From JBEVJK01 sp040510195 (GTDB lineage: Bacteria > Pseudomonadota > Alphaproteobacteria > Rhizobiales > Rhizobiaceae), in the NCBI GenBank assembly GCA_040510195.1, contig JBEVJK010000071.1:1-64000 (forward strand): a stretch of DNA of 64,000 nucleotides, written 5' to 3'. Each line of letters begins with the position of its first letter. Position 1 is the first letter of the stretch. The translations under genes were made by a program, and so were the position numbers. Shown here piece after piece: positions 44,722-52,890 of the stretch. The notes under the pieces were generated by a model. It saw only the letters and a list, made by a program, of their open reading frames with translations. It did no database searches and was not told the origin of the DNA.

Positions 44722-45789
44722 ATGCGTGCCGGGATAGACAGCCGCAACCTGGCGCCGCCGATCGCGGCGACCGCAGACGATCCCGGCATCATCGAGCAGG
44801 ACGTCGACGGCAGCCCGGCCCCCGCGCAACCGCTGGCGGCCACCTCCGAGGCGCCGGCGCAAGCGGATCCCGAGCTGCCCGAATCGAGTGCGGCGGACGA
44901 CGACGCGAACGATGCCGGCAGCGGCGACGCGGCGCTCGGCACGCCGATCGCGCCGGGCAGCGGCGACAGCCTGTCCAGCGACGACGGCGACGGCCCGCAA
45001 GGGCTCGCCGCCCCGGTCACCATCACGGTCAACCTGCCCTCCTCCGGGCCGCTCGGCGTGTCCGAAGGCGGCCCGGTCGCGCGGGTCGGCGACGACGGTG
45101 GCGGCAGCGCACGGACGGACGGGCCTGAGGATGGCGCCCAGGCGCACGGCACGGCGCCTGCCGCCGGCGCGGCGTCGACGACGGACGCGGAGAGCGAGGG
45201 CGACGGCGGCCACGACGTCACGGTCACCCAGATCGCCGAGGTCCACCAGGACGCCAGCGTGCTGGTGACCGGCTATGTCGGCGACGTCGTCGCGCGGCTG
45301 ACCATCGACCAGGACCTGGTCATGCTGCAGGACGTGGCGATCTCCTTCACCCTCGACGGCGACGGCCACTTCAAGGCGCATATCGCCCAGGATACCTTCA
45401 TCGACCAGTCGCTCGACATCGATGTCAAGATCTGGGACGTCGACGGGGTGCTCTACCTCGACATCGCGATCACCGACAAGATCTTGGTCGAGCAGGACGC
45501 GACGCTCGACCTCGCCGTCACCGATGGCGAACCCGGCGGCGACGTGGTCATCGACCAGGACCTGACCATGGACCAGGACGTCGACATCGACATCGACATC
45601 GAGGACGACCTCGCCGAACGCTATCTGGTCACCGTCGACGTCGACGTGATCCAGGCGGTGGATGCCGAGCAAGACGTCGTCCTCGGCATTCGCGACGTCA
45701 ACGGGGCCATCGAGATGGACGTCGACTCGCTGCAGACCGCCATGATCGATCAGTCGACGGTGGTCCATGCCGATTTCGTGGCGGTCTAG
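44722..45789 (+). CDS. Asp-rich repeat protein 3, putative type I secretion substrate or surface protein
   Basis: The product is 355 aa with GGAGG before the ATG, 3 bp after the adaptor stop. Residues 1-165 are low-complexity (Ala, Asp, Gly, Ser, Pro). Residues ~165-355 carry degenerate repeats around hydrophobic-(Asp/Glu)-Gln-Asp/Ser: TIDQDLVMLQDV, FIDQSLDIDV, LVEQDATLDLAV, VIDQDLTMDQDVDIDID, DAEQDVVLGI, MIDQSTVVHADF. The same IDQ/VDQ words occur in proteins 1 and 2. It ends HADFVAV, an Asp followed by hydrophobic residues as in PrtD-type signals. No RTX motif and no signal peptide. It may be the structural or anchoring member of the set. Confidence 0.75.
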   Translation: MRAGIDSRNLAPPIAATADDPGIIEQDVDGSPAPAQPLAATSEAPAQADPELPESSAADDDANDAGSGDAALGTPIAPGSGDSLSSDDGDGPQGLAAPVTITVNLPSSGPLGVSEGGPVARVGDDGGGSARTDGPEDGAQAHGTAPAAGAASTTDAESEGDGGHDVTVTQIAEVHQDASVLVTGYVGDVVARLTIDQDLVMLQDVAISFTLDGDGHFKAHIAQDTFIDQSLDIDVKIWDVDGVLYLDIAITDKILVEQDATLDLAVTDGEPGGDVVIDQDLTMDQDVDIDIDIEDDLAERYLVTVDVDVIQAVDAEQDVVLGIRDVNGAIEMDVDSLQTAMIDQSTVVHADFVAV

Positions 45790-45884
45790 ACCACCGGGGC
45801 AATTCGGTGGCAATCGAACGACGCGGCTTTTCACGGCGGGCTCTTTGCCGGTAGTCTAGTGGACGGCAAACCCAAGGACTCCCG

Positions 45885-47627
45885 TTGCATCAAGAAGTCG
45901 CGCTGATCGCCACCTTCGCCGTCGGGTTCGTGCTGGCGGCCGTGCTCGGCTACGGTGCGGACCGGCTTCACCTGCCGCCATTGGTGGGCTACCTGTTCGC
46001 CGGCATGGTGATGGGGCCGTTCACGCCCGGCTACGTGGCCGACGGCGACCTGTCGCAGCTCGCCGAGATGGGCGTCATCCTGCTGATGTTCGGTGTCGGG
46101 CTGCATTTCTCGGCGTCCGACCTGATGGCGGTGCGCCGGCTGGCGGTGCCGGGCGCGGTGATCCAGATCGGCCTCGCCACGCTCTACGGCACGCTGCTGT
46201 GCATGGCCTGGGGCTGGGGCGCCGGCACCGGCCTGGTGTTCGGGCTCAGCCTGTCGGTGGCCAGCACCGTGGTGGTCCTGAAGGCGCTGGAGGAGCGCAA
46301 CCTGCTCAACGCGCCGCATGGGCGCGTCGCCGTCGGCTGGCTGATCACCGAGGACCTGACGATGGTGCTGGCACTGGTGCTCCTGCCGGCCTTCGCCACC
46401 ATGCTGGGGGCGGAAGGCGGCGGCCATGCCGCCGACGAGAGCAGCATCGCGCTGGTCGCCACCGTGGTCATGACGCTGCTCAAGGTGGGCGCCTTCGCCG
46501 GCATGGCGATCCTGCTCGGGCCGCGGGTCGTGCCGTGGCTGCTGACGATGGTCGCCCGCACCGGCTCGCGCGAGCTGTTCACGCTGTCGGTGCTGGCCAC
46601 CGCGCTCGGCATCGCCTTCGGCTCGGCGCAGATCTTCGGCGTTTCCTTCGCCATCGGCGCCTTCTTCGCCGGCGTGGTGATGAGCGAATCGCATCTCAGC
46701 CATCGCGCCGCGGCCGATTCGCTGCCGCTGCAGAACGCCTTCTCGGTGCTGTTCTTCATCTCCGTGGGCATGCTGTTCGACCCGGCGATCCTGGCCCGCG
46801 AGCCGGGGCCGGTGCTGGCCGTCGTGGCGCTGATCATCTTCGGCAAGGCGTTCAACGTGCTGATGATCATCCTCGCCATGCGCTACCCGTTGCGGCTCGG
46901 CCTGGCGGTGGCGTCGAGCCTGGCGCAGATCGGCGAATTCTCCTTCATCCTGGCCGGGCTCGGGGTCAGCCTGGGCGTGCTGCCACGCGAGGGCCAGGAC
47001 CTCATCCTGGCCGGCGCGATCCTGGCGATCACCGTCAACCCGCTGATCCTGCTCGCCGGCGAACGCCTGCAGAAGGTGGCCCGTCAACGCTGGCCGGCCT
47101 TCTATGCCGACTACGGGCGCGGCAACTCCGAGGCGCTCGGCCGCGAGCTGTCGCGCATCAACGAGGTGCGCGTGGAACGGGAGCGGCAACGGCAGGCCGA
47201 GCTGCAGATGCTGCTCGAGACCTTCCCGCTGTTCAGCGAGGTCGACCAGGAGGATCGCGAGGAGCTGCTGCTGCTCTTCAGGCCGCGCACGGCTTCCCCT
47301 GGCGAGCGCGTCATCCGCCAGGGCGATCGCGGCGATGCGATGTTCTTCATCGTCTCGGGAGCGGTCGAGGTGCGGCTTGACAGCCAGGCGATCCGGCTGG
47401 AGCCGGGCGCCTTCTTCGGCGAGATGGCACTGCTCACCGGTGAGCGGCGGACGGCCGACGTGATCGCCGTCGACTTCTGCCAGTTCCTGGTGCTCGACCG
47501 GCGCGACTTCAACCTGTTCATGTCGCGGCATCCCAAGCTGCGCGCAGCGGTCAGCAGCAAGGCCCGCGAACGGCGCGAGATGAACATCTCCCGCCGCAAG
47601 CGCGAAGAGCCGCCGGCCGGCGAGTGA
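45885..47627 (+). CDS. CPA2-type cation/proton antiporter with C-terminal cyclic-nucleotide-binding domain
   Basis: The product is 580 aa; I chose the TTG at 45885 because AAGGA lies upstream. About 12 membrane helices (residues ~5-390) with GYLFAGMVMGPFTPG and LLMFGVGLHFSASDL, as in KefB/YbaL-type K+ or Na+/H+ antiporters. The C-terminal ~135 residues are a cNMP-binding domain: FPLFSEVDQEDREELLLLFRPRTASPGERVIRQGD and the phosphate cassette FGEMALLTGERRTADVIA. A TrkA-N domain, usual in KefB, is absent and replaced by this domain. It may be regulated by cAMP or cGMP. Not necessarily linked to the secretion locus. Confidence 0.88.
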   Translation: MHQEVALIATFAVGFVLAAVLGYGADRLHLPPLVGYLFAGMVMGPFTPGYVADGDLSQLAEMGVILLMFGVGLHFSASDLMAVRRLAVPGAVIQIGLATLYGTLLCMAWGWGAGTGLVFGLSLSVASTVVVLKALEERNLLNAPHGRVAVGWLITEDLTMVLALVLLPAFATMLGAEGGGHAADESSIALVATVVMTLLKVGAFAGMAILLGPRVVPWLLTMVARTGSRELFTLSVLATALGIAFGSAQIFGVSFAIGAFFAGVVMSESHLSHRAAADSLPLQNAFSVLFFISVGMLFDPAILAREPGPVLAVVALIIFGKAFNVLMIILAMRYPLRLGLAVASSLAQIGEFSFILAGLGVSLGVLPREGQDLILAGAILAITVNPLILLAGERLQKVARQRWPAFYADYGRGNSEALGRELSRINEVRVERERQRQAELQMLLETFPLFSEVDQEDREELLLLFRPRTASPGERVIRQGDRGDAMFFIVSGAVEVRLDSQAIRLEPGAFFGEMALLTGERRTADVIAVDFCQFLVLDRRDFNLFMSRHPKLRAAVSSKARERREMNISRRKREEPPAGE

Positions 47628-47827
47628 GCTTGCCCAAGGGTCGTCGGCAAGACCTCCCACGCCCTGACGCGGATGCTCGGGTCAAACCCGCGCGATCGGT
47701 CTATGAAATACGCGGGGGCTCCGTCGGGACTTCGATCGTCGGCCACTCGTACTCGTCGATCGAGTCACAGAAGCGCACGCCGAGCGCGGAAGCGGCGATT
47801 ATTGTCCCCATCTCGGCGGAGCGCCCG

Positions 47828-48865
47828 TCAGTGCGTGCGGAACTCCAGCACGGCGCGCGTGCCCTTGGGCATCTCGGCATAACGGAGGTCGCTGCCGATG
47901 TTCATGGCCATCGCCTTGACGATCTTGCTGCCCAGGCCCGTCCCTTGCGGAGGGCCCTCGCCGCGCCAGCCGATGCCGTCGTCCTCCACCTCGAGCCGCG
48001 CGGTGGCGTCGCCGGTGCGTGCCAGGCGCACCCGCACCTCGCCGACCCCCGACCCGTAGGCATATTTGAAGGCGTTGGTGACCAGCTCGGTGACCACCAC
48101 GCCGAGCGATACGGCGCGGTCGGTGTTGACGTTGATGCGATCCACGTCGAGGCGGATCAGCGCCCGGTGGCCGGCCGTGTTCATCGAGGTCTCGAGGTCC
48201 TTGAGCAGGCCGTCCAGATAGTCGTCGATCTCCACCACGCCGATCTGCGGCGAGGCGTAGAGACGCCGGTGGACGCCGGCAATGGCGGCGATGCGCGCCT
48301 CGGTCTCGGCCAGCGCGTTGATCGCCTTGGCGTCGTCGATCACCGAGGCCTGCAGCCGGATCAGCGAGGCGACCATCGAGAGGCTGTTGGCGACGCGGTG
48401 GTTGACCTCGCGCAGCAGCATCTCGGCACGGTCGCGCGCCTCGCGCACCTCGCGCTCGACGCGCGCCTTTTCGCGCGCCAGGCGACCGCGCTCGACCGCC
48501 TGGTCGACGGCGTTGAAGAGCAGCTCGACGAAATCGGCCGACACCGTCTTGGTGACATAGTCCACGGCGCCGGCCTTGAGCGCGTTGACGGCCACGGAGA
48601 GGTCCTCGGAGCCGGTCACGTAGACGACCGGCGGGCGGGCCTCCAGCTCGGCGATTGCTGCCAGGAAGTCCAGCCCGGTGCCGGTCGGCAGATGGTGGTC
48701 GAGGGCGACGAGGTCGACATGGGACGTGCGCAGCAGCGCCAGCCCTTCCTCGGCGGTCGAGACATGGGTCAGCGCCAGACCGCGGCGGCCGGCGGCCTTG
48801 CCGACCAGCCTGGCGAGGCCAACGTCGTCGTCGACGTAGAGGATGTGGACCTTGTCTTCGGGCAT
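47828..48865 (-). CDS. Response regulator-HisKA_2 (HWE-like) hybrid kinase
   Basis: The product is 345 aa. Receiver domain (~1-120) with acidic pocket VDDD and phosphoacceptor in LVALDHHLP, then a HisKA_2 domain with the His in LLREVNHRVANSLSMVASLIRLQAS (~155) and an HATPase domain (NALVTELVTNAFKYAYGSG; GWRGEGPPQGTGLGSKIV). Its start overlaps the stop of the previous response regulator, so it belongs to the same operon. It is cytoplasmic and probably receives phosphate from or transfers it to partners in this phosphorelay. Confidence 0.9.
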   Translation of the reverse strand: MPEDKVHILYVDDDVGLARLVGKAAGRRGLALTHVSTAEEGLALLRTSHVDLVALDHHLPTGTGLDFLAAIAELEARPPVVYVTGSEDLSVAVNALKAGAVDYVTKTVSADFVELLFNAVDQAVERGRLAREKARVEREVREARDRAEMLLREVNHRVANSLSMVASLIRLQASVIDDAKAINALAETEARIAAIAGVHRRLYASPQIGVVEIDDYLDGLLKDLETSMNTAGHRALIRLDVDRINVNTDRAVSLGVVVTELVTNAFKYAYGSGVGEVRVRLARTGDATARLEVEDDGIGWRGEGPPQGTGLGSKIVKAMAMNIGSDLRYAEMPKGTRAVLEFRTH

Positions 48866-49308
48866 CAATCGGTTTCGGGGATCTGCATGACGGAAAAGAA
48901 CAGGCCGAGCTGGCGGATGGCGTTGGCGAAGCCCTCATAGTTGACGGGCTTGGTGATGTAGACGTTGGCGCCGAGATCGTAGCAGCGCTGGATCTCGCGG
49001 TCGTCGTCGGTGGTGGTGAGCACCACCACGGGCGTCCGCTTGGTGTGCGGGTTGCTCTTGACCTTCTCCAGGATGTCGATGCCCGTCATGTCTGGCAAAT
49101 TGAGGTCGAGCAGGATCAGCAGATGGCGGCCGGCGCTGGCCTGGCCGGAGCCGTCCTTGCCGAACAGATAGGCGACGGCGTCGGTGCCGTTCACGAAGGG
49201 CACGATCTCGTTGTTGACGCCGGCCCGGCGAATGTTCTTCTCGATCAGGCGCGCATGGCCATCGTCGTCCTCGATCATGACGATCGACACGGGTTTCGGT
49301 TCGCTCAA
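48865..49308 (-). CDS. Single-domain response regulator
   Basis: The product is 147 aa from TTG, overlapping the sensor kinase stop. A single receiver: IEDDDGHARLIEKNIRRAG, phosphoacceptor Asp in LLILLDLNLPDMTG, Thr in VVVLTTTDDD, and Lys in YITKPVNYEGF. The Rcp1-like length and the kinase neighbours suggest a phosphate shuttle between the CHASE3 kinase and the hybrid kinase. Confidence 0.92.
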   Translation of the reverse strand: MSEPKPVSIVMIEDDDGHARLIEKNIRRAGVNNEIVPFVNGTDAVAYLFGKDGSGQASAGRHLLILLDLNLPDMTGIDILEKVKSNPHTKRTPVVVLTTTDDDREIQRCYDLGANVYITKPVNYEGFANAIRQLGLFFSVMQIPETD

Positions 49309-50798
49309 GTCTCGGTCCTCCTGAGTGCCGCCGGCAGGCTGCGCGGTAGGGTTACGACGAAGGTCGTGCCTTTGCCAAGCTCCGACCGAAGGATGATGTC
49401 GCCGCCGAGATTGCGCAGCGAGGAGCGCACATGGGCGAGGCCGATGCCCTCGCCCGCTTTGTCCTGGCTGCCCGAGCGGCGGAACAGCTCGAAGACGCGC
49501 TCATGATCCTGGGGCGCGATGCCGCGGCCGTTGTCGGCGAACTCGATCCTGATCCTGTTGTGCTTTTCGGGCGCGCCGGTCACCCGGATCGTCAGGGGCC
49601 GGGCATCGTCGCGGTACTTCACGGCGTTGTCCAGCAGATTGCCGAACACCTGCTCCAGCGACAGGCGATCGCTGTGGATGGCCGGGAGCCTGACGTCGAC
49701 GTCGATGGTGCCGCCGGCCTCTTCCAGCTGGTGGTGGATGGCGGCCGCCGCGTTGGCGGTCAGCTCGCCGAGGTCCACCGGCTCCGTCTTCAGCGCTCGC
49801 CGTCCCTCGCGCGAGATCTTCAGGATGGCGTTGATCAGGCCGTCCATCTTGCGCGTCGAGCTGCGGATGAAGCCGACCGCCTCGGGCAGGTCCACGGCGG
49901 CGGCCGTGCGCGCCGCCTCGTCGATCGCCACGCCTTCCTCGTCCAGCCTGGCGACCAGGCCGCGGATCGGCTCCAGGCCTGCCTCCAGCTCGCTGGTGAA
50001 GCCCATGATGTTGACCAGCGGCGCGCGCAGGTCGTGGGTGACGATGTAGGCGAAGCGCTGGATCTCGTCATTGGCGCGGGCGAGGTCGACCGTGCGCTCC
50101 TTGACGCGCTCCTCCAACCCGGCGTTCAGCGCCTCGACGGTGGTGCGCGCCTCGGCGAGGTCGCTTGTGTAGCGCAGCACCGTCCAGACCGAGCCGCCGA
50201 CCACCGCCAGGATGACTGCGGCACCGACCATGCTGACCAGGCGCAGCGCGGCGGCGCTGCGGTTCTGGCTCTCCGTGTGGTCGACCAGCTTGCGGTCGGC
50301 GACGGTTACCAGGCTGTCGAACAGCGCGCGTGCCCGGTCCATCAGCTCTTGACCGCTGTTGTCGCGCAGAATGGCCAGCGCTTCGTCGTGGCGGCCGCTC
50401 TTGTGCAGGTCGACCGTGTGGTCGAGCTCGGCCAGCTTCCGCTCGATCACGCCGATCAGCTCGCGGGTCGGCTCCACCAGGTCGGGAAACGGCGTGACCA
50501 GGGTCTTCAGCCGCTCGATCTGCGGCGCCACCATCGAGCGGCTGGTGGTATAGGGCGCCAGGTAGGAATCCTCGCCGGTCAAGAGGTAGCCGCGCTGGCC
50601 GGTCTCGGTCTCCTGGACCAGATTGCGCAGGTCGGCGAAGGCGCTGCGCACCTGGCGCACCGCCAGCACGCCCTCGACCTGGGCCTGGGTGCGGCCGACC
50701 AGCCAGACCGAGGCGACGACGATCGCCAGCAGCGCCACCAGGCCGGCGGCGAGCAAAAGGATGTTGGATCGGAGGAAGGTCTTGGCGCTGATCGGCAT
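49305..50798 (-). CDS. CHASE3-domain sensor histidine kinase
   Basis: The product is 497 aa from the ATG at 50798 (an open extension to 51053 lacks support). TM1 near 9-30 (NILLLAAGLVALLAIVVASVWLV), a CHASE3-type periplasmic domain (EGVLAVRQVRSAFADLRNLVQETETGQRGYLLTGEDSYL), TM2 near 190-210, then HisKA with His in RFAYIVTHDLRAPLVNIMGF and HATPase (VFGNLLDNAVKYR; GEGIGLAHVRSSLRNLGG). It should autophosphorylate on an unknown signal and pass phosphate to the regulator encoded next. Confidence 0.9.
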   Translation of the reverse strand: MPISAKTFLRSNILLLAAGLVALLAIVVASVWLVGRTQAQVEGVLAVRQVRSAFADLRNLVQETETGQRGYLLTGEDSYLAPYTTSRSMVAPQIERLKTLVTPFPDLVEPTRELIGVIERKLAELDHTVDLHKSGRHDEALAILRDNSGQELMDRARALFDSLVTVADRKLVDHTESQNRSAAALRLVSMVGAAVILAVVGGSVWTVLRYTSDLAEARTTVEALNAGLEERVKERTVDLARANDEIQRFAYIVTHDLRAPLVNIMGFTSELEAGLEPIRGLVARLDEEGVAIDEAARTAAAVDLPEAVGFIRSSTRKMDGLINAILKISREGRRALKTEPVDLGELTANAAAAIHHQLEEAGGTIDVDVRLPAIHSDRLSLEQVFGNLLDNAVKYRDDARPLTIRVTGAPEKHNRIRIEFADNGRGIAPQDHERVFELFRRSGSQDKAGEGIGLAHVRSSLRNLGGDIILRSELGKGTTFVVTLPRSLPAALRRTET

Positions 50799-51036
50799 CG
50801 CGGAAGATGGGGCGGCGGGGAAGGTTGTCGCGACCCTGCCGGCCGACGACGGCGGGACCCTAACGACAAAGCCGCCAAGGGGGAAGGATTCTTTTCCAGC
50901 CCGGCAGGTCCAGGCCGCCGCCACGGCCAGAGCGTCGCGGTCTAGACCGCAGCGCGGGACCCGCGCAGGGCGTTGAAAGCGCAGGCAAATTCGCCGCCCG
51001 CGATCGAACCGTCCACATGCTGGAACCCGTAAGCTC

Positions 51037-51080
51037 TTGCCAAACAACGGCAAATATGTCTATATTGAATGAATATTCAA
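51037..51080 (+). promoter_or_regulatory. Rieske gene promoter with overlapping TTGAATG-type operator
   Basis: TTGCCA (51037-51042), an 18-bp spacer and TATATT (51061-51066) make a sigma-70-like promoter. The palindrome TTGAATGAATATTCAA (51065-51080) overlaps the -10 box and the predicted transcript start, the classical layout for repression. The in-frame ATG at 51069 lies inside this site and is therefore unlikely to be used. The same palindrome type occurs at 54388 and 61897. Confidence 0.6.
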
Positions 51081-51092
51081 CTAGAAAGCACG

Positions 51093-52304
51093 ATGATGAA
51101 CCCGCACGTTCGCGATGTTGCGGTCCCCGCGGATTGGGACCGCCGTGGCCTCCCCGGCTGGGCCTATCACAGCCCCGGCCTGCTGGAGGTCGAGAAGGAA
51201 CACGTCTTCAGGAACCACTGGCAGATCGCCGGCCACGTCTGCGACGTGCCGCTGCCCGGCAACTACATGACCATGGACGTGGTGGGCGAGCGTGCGCTGA
51301 TCGTGCGGGGCGCCGACAAGGTGGTTCGCGCCTTTCACAACATCTGCCGGCATCGCGGCTCGCGGGTCGTCGCCGCCGAGAAGGGCTCGTGCAAGAACGC
51401 GCTGGTGTGCCCCTTCCACGGCTGGGTCTACAACCTCGACGGCACGCTGCGGGGCGCCGCCCGGCCGCGCTCCTTCCCCGAGCTCGACAAGACAGAGTTC
51501 GGCCTGATGCCGCTCGACCTGGAGATCTGGCAGGGCTTCATCTTCATCCGCTTCCGCAAGGGCCCGCAGCCGTCGGTGGCCGAGCTGATGAAGCCCTTCG
51601 AGGATGAGGTCTCCCACTACGACGTCGCCTCCATGGTGCCCGCCACAGGCATCTGGACGCAGCGCTCGCCGGTCAACTGGAAGTCGGTGCGCGACGTCGA
51701 CAACGAGGGCTACCACGTGGCGATGGCGCATCCGGCGCTGCAGGACCTCTACGGCGCGACCTATTTCGACGAGCCATTCGTCGACGGCGTGTCGCGCTCC
51801 TTCGCCACCTACAACCCGCATGCCGGACGGCGCTGGAGCGTGCGCAACTACGTCAAGATCGCGCCGGTGCCCGAACGCCTGCCGGAATATCTGCGCCGCG
51901 CCTGGCTCTACTACGGCCTGTTTCCCAACGGGGCGCTGGCGCTGACGCCGGAGTCGGTGCAGTTCTACCAGGAGTTCCCGCTGTCGACGGGCGAGACTCT
52001 GCTGCGCGGCGCGGTCTACCGCTACCGCGAGGAAAGCCGCCGCCAGAAGCTGGCGCGCTACCTCGCCATGCGGATCGACCGCGAGACCCAGGAGGAGGAC
52101 ATCCAGCTGACCGTGTGGTCGAACGAATCGATGCTGTCGAACGCCTTCGCCGGGTTCTTCCTGTCCGACCTCGAATATGGCGTGCGCACGCATCACGACC
52201 ATCTGCGACGGTTGGTGCCGGTGTTGAACCTCGAAGCGGCGCCCGACGAGAAGGACATCTGGAGCCTCAACGACGCGCTTTCGTCGCGCGGACAGGCTGC
52301 CTGA
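51093..52304 (+). CDS. Rieske aromatic/amine-type oxygenase, alpha subunit
   Basis: The product is 403 aa from the ATG at 51093 (or the next one at 51096). The N-terminal Rieske cluster ligands are C85-x-H87 (NICRHRGS) and C106-x2-H109 (CPFHGW). The catalytic domain holds the mononuclear-iron pattern DVDNEGYHVAMAHP. This group includes oxygenases that demethylate glycine betaine, carnitine or stachydrine as well as aromatic hydroxylases. The neighbours (amine oxidases, aminotransferase, polyamine-type importer) favour an N-methylated amine. No ferredoxin or reductase partner gene is in the window. Confidence 0.88.
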   Translation: MMNPHVRDVAVPADWDRRGLPGWAYHSPGLLEVEKEHVFRNHWQIAGHVCDVPLPGNYMTMDVVGERALIVRGADKVVRAFHNICRHRGSRVVAAEKGSCKNALVCPFHGWVYNLDGTLRGAARPRSFPELDKTEFGLMPLDLEIWQGFIFIRFRKGPQPSVAELMKPFEDEVSHYDVASMVPATGIWTQRSPVNWKSVRDVDNEGYHVAMAHPALQDLYGATYFDEPFVDGVSRSFATYNPHAGRRWSVRNYVKIAPVPERLPEYLRRAWLYYGLFPNGALALTPESVQFYQEFPLSTGETLLRGAVYRYREESRRQKLARYLAMRIDRETQEEDIQLTVWSNESMLSNAFAGFFLSDLEYGVRTHHDHLRRLVPVLNLEAAPDEKDIWSLNDALSSRGQAA

Positions 52305-52311
52305 GAGGGCG

Positions 52312-52869
52312 TCAGGCCGCCCAGACCACGGCCGGCGCCGGACGCCCGCGCGGCGCCGGCAGCGTCGCCGGGTAGCCGAGCGCGAAGGCGGCGCAGGGGC
52401 GGTATCCCGCCGGGACGCCGAGCGCGGCGGCGGTGCCGGGGTGCCGAAGCCACAGCATCGGTGAACCGACCCAGCAGGTGCCGAGGCCGCGGGCATGCGC
52501 CGACAGCATCAGGTTCTGGCCGGCCCGATTGCAATCCTGCAGGGCCTGGTCGAGCGCTTCGTCGGCACCGCAGATCACCACCGCCGCCGGCGCGTCGAAG
52601 AACACCGAGAAGCCGGGACGCTCGACCCAATCGTAGCCCGGACCGGGCGGGCGGTGTTCGCGGGCGTGCCGCAAGGCGAGCGCGCCGCATTCGGCGACGC
52701 GCTTCTTGCCCTCGATGACAAGGAAGGCGAAAGGATGCTCGCCGCTGAGCGGCGGCGTGGGTGCCTGCGCCGCATCGTCGAGGATCGCCTCGATCAGCGC
52801 GCGCGGCACCCTCCCCGCCCGGTAGTCGCGGATCGAACGGCGGCCGCGAATCGCCTCGATCGCATCCAT
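52312..52869 (-). CDS. Nitroreductase family protein
   Basis: The product is 185 aa. MDAIEAIRGRRSIRDYRAGRVPRALIEAILDDAAQAPTPP is the FMN-binding N-terminus of the nitroreductase fold, and NRAGQNLMLSAHARGLGTCWVG is the usual second block. It should be a homodimeric FMN enzyme using NAD(P)H; the substrate is unknown. It converges with the Rieske gene (7 bp apart) and follows the aminotransferase gene on the same strand. It might serve as an electron-transfer or detoxification enzyme of the pathway. Confidence 0.88.
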   Translation of the reverse strand: MDAIEAIRGRRSIRDYRAGRVPRALIEAILDDAAQAPTPPLSGEHPFAFLVIEGKKRVAECGALALRHAREHRPPGPGYDWVERPGFSVFFDAPAAVVICGADEALDQALQDCNRAGQNLMLSAHARGLGTCWVGSPMLWLRHPGTAAALGVPAGYRPCAAFALGYPATLPAPRGRPAPAVVWAA

Positions 52870-52890
52870 TTGGCCTCCCGTGCTTTCGAC

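Noticed and set aside
39956..45789. RTX toxin or classical RTX adhesin
   Set aside because: I looked for GGxGxDxUx nonapeptides in all three proteins and found none; the Asp pattern is every second residue, not nine-residue.
51069..51092. Upstream in-frame ATG of the Rieske gene
   Set aside because: It lies inside the predicted operator and before the predicted transcript start; the ATGs at 51093 and 51096 fit better.
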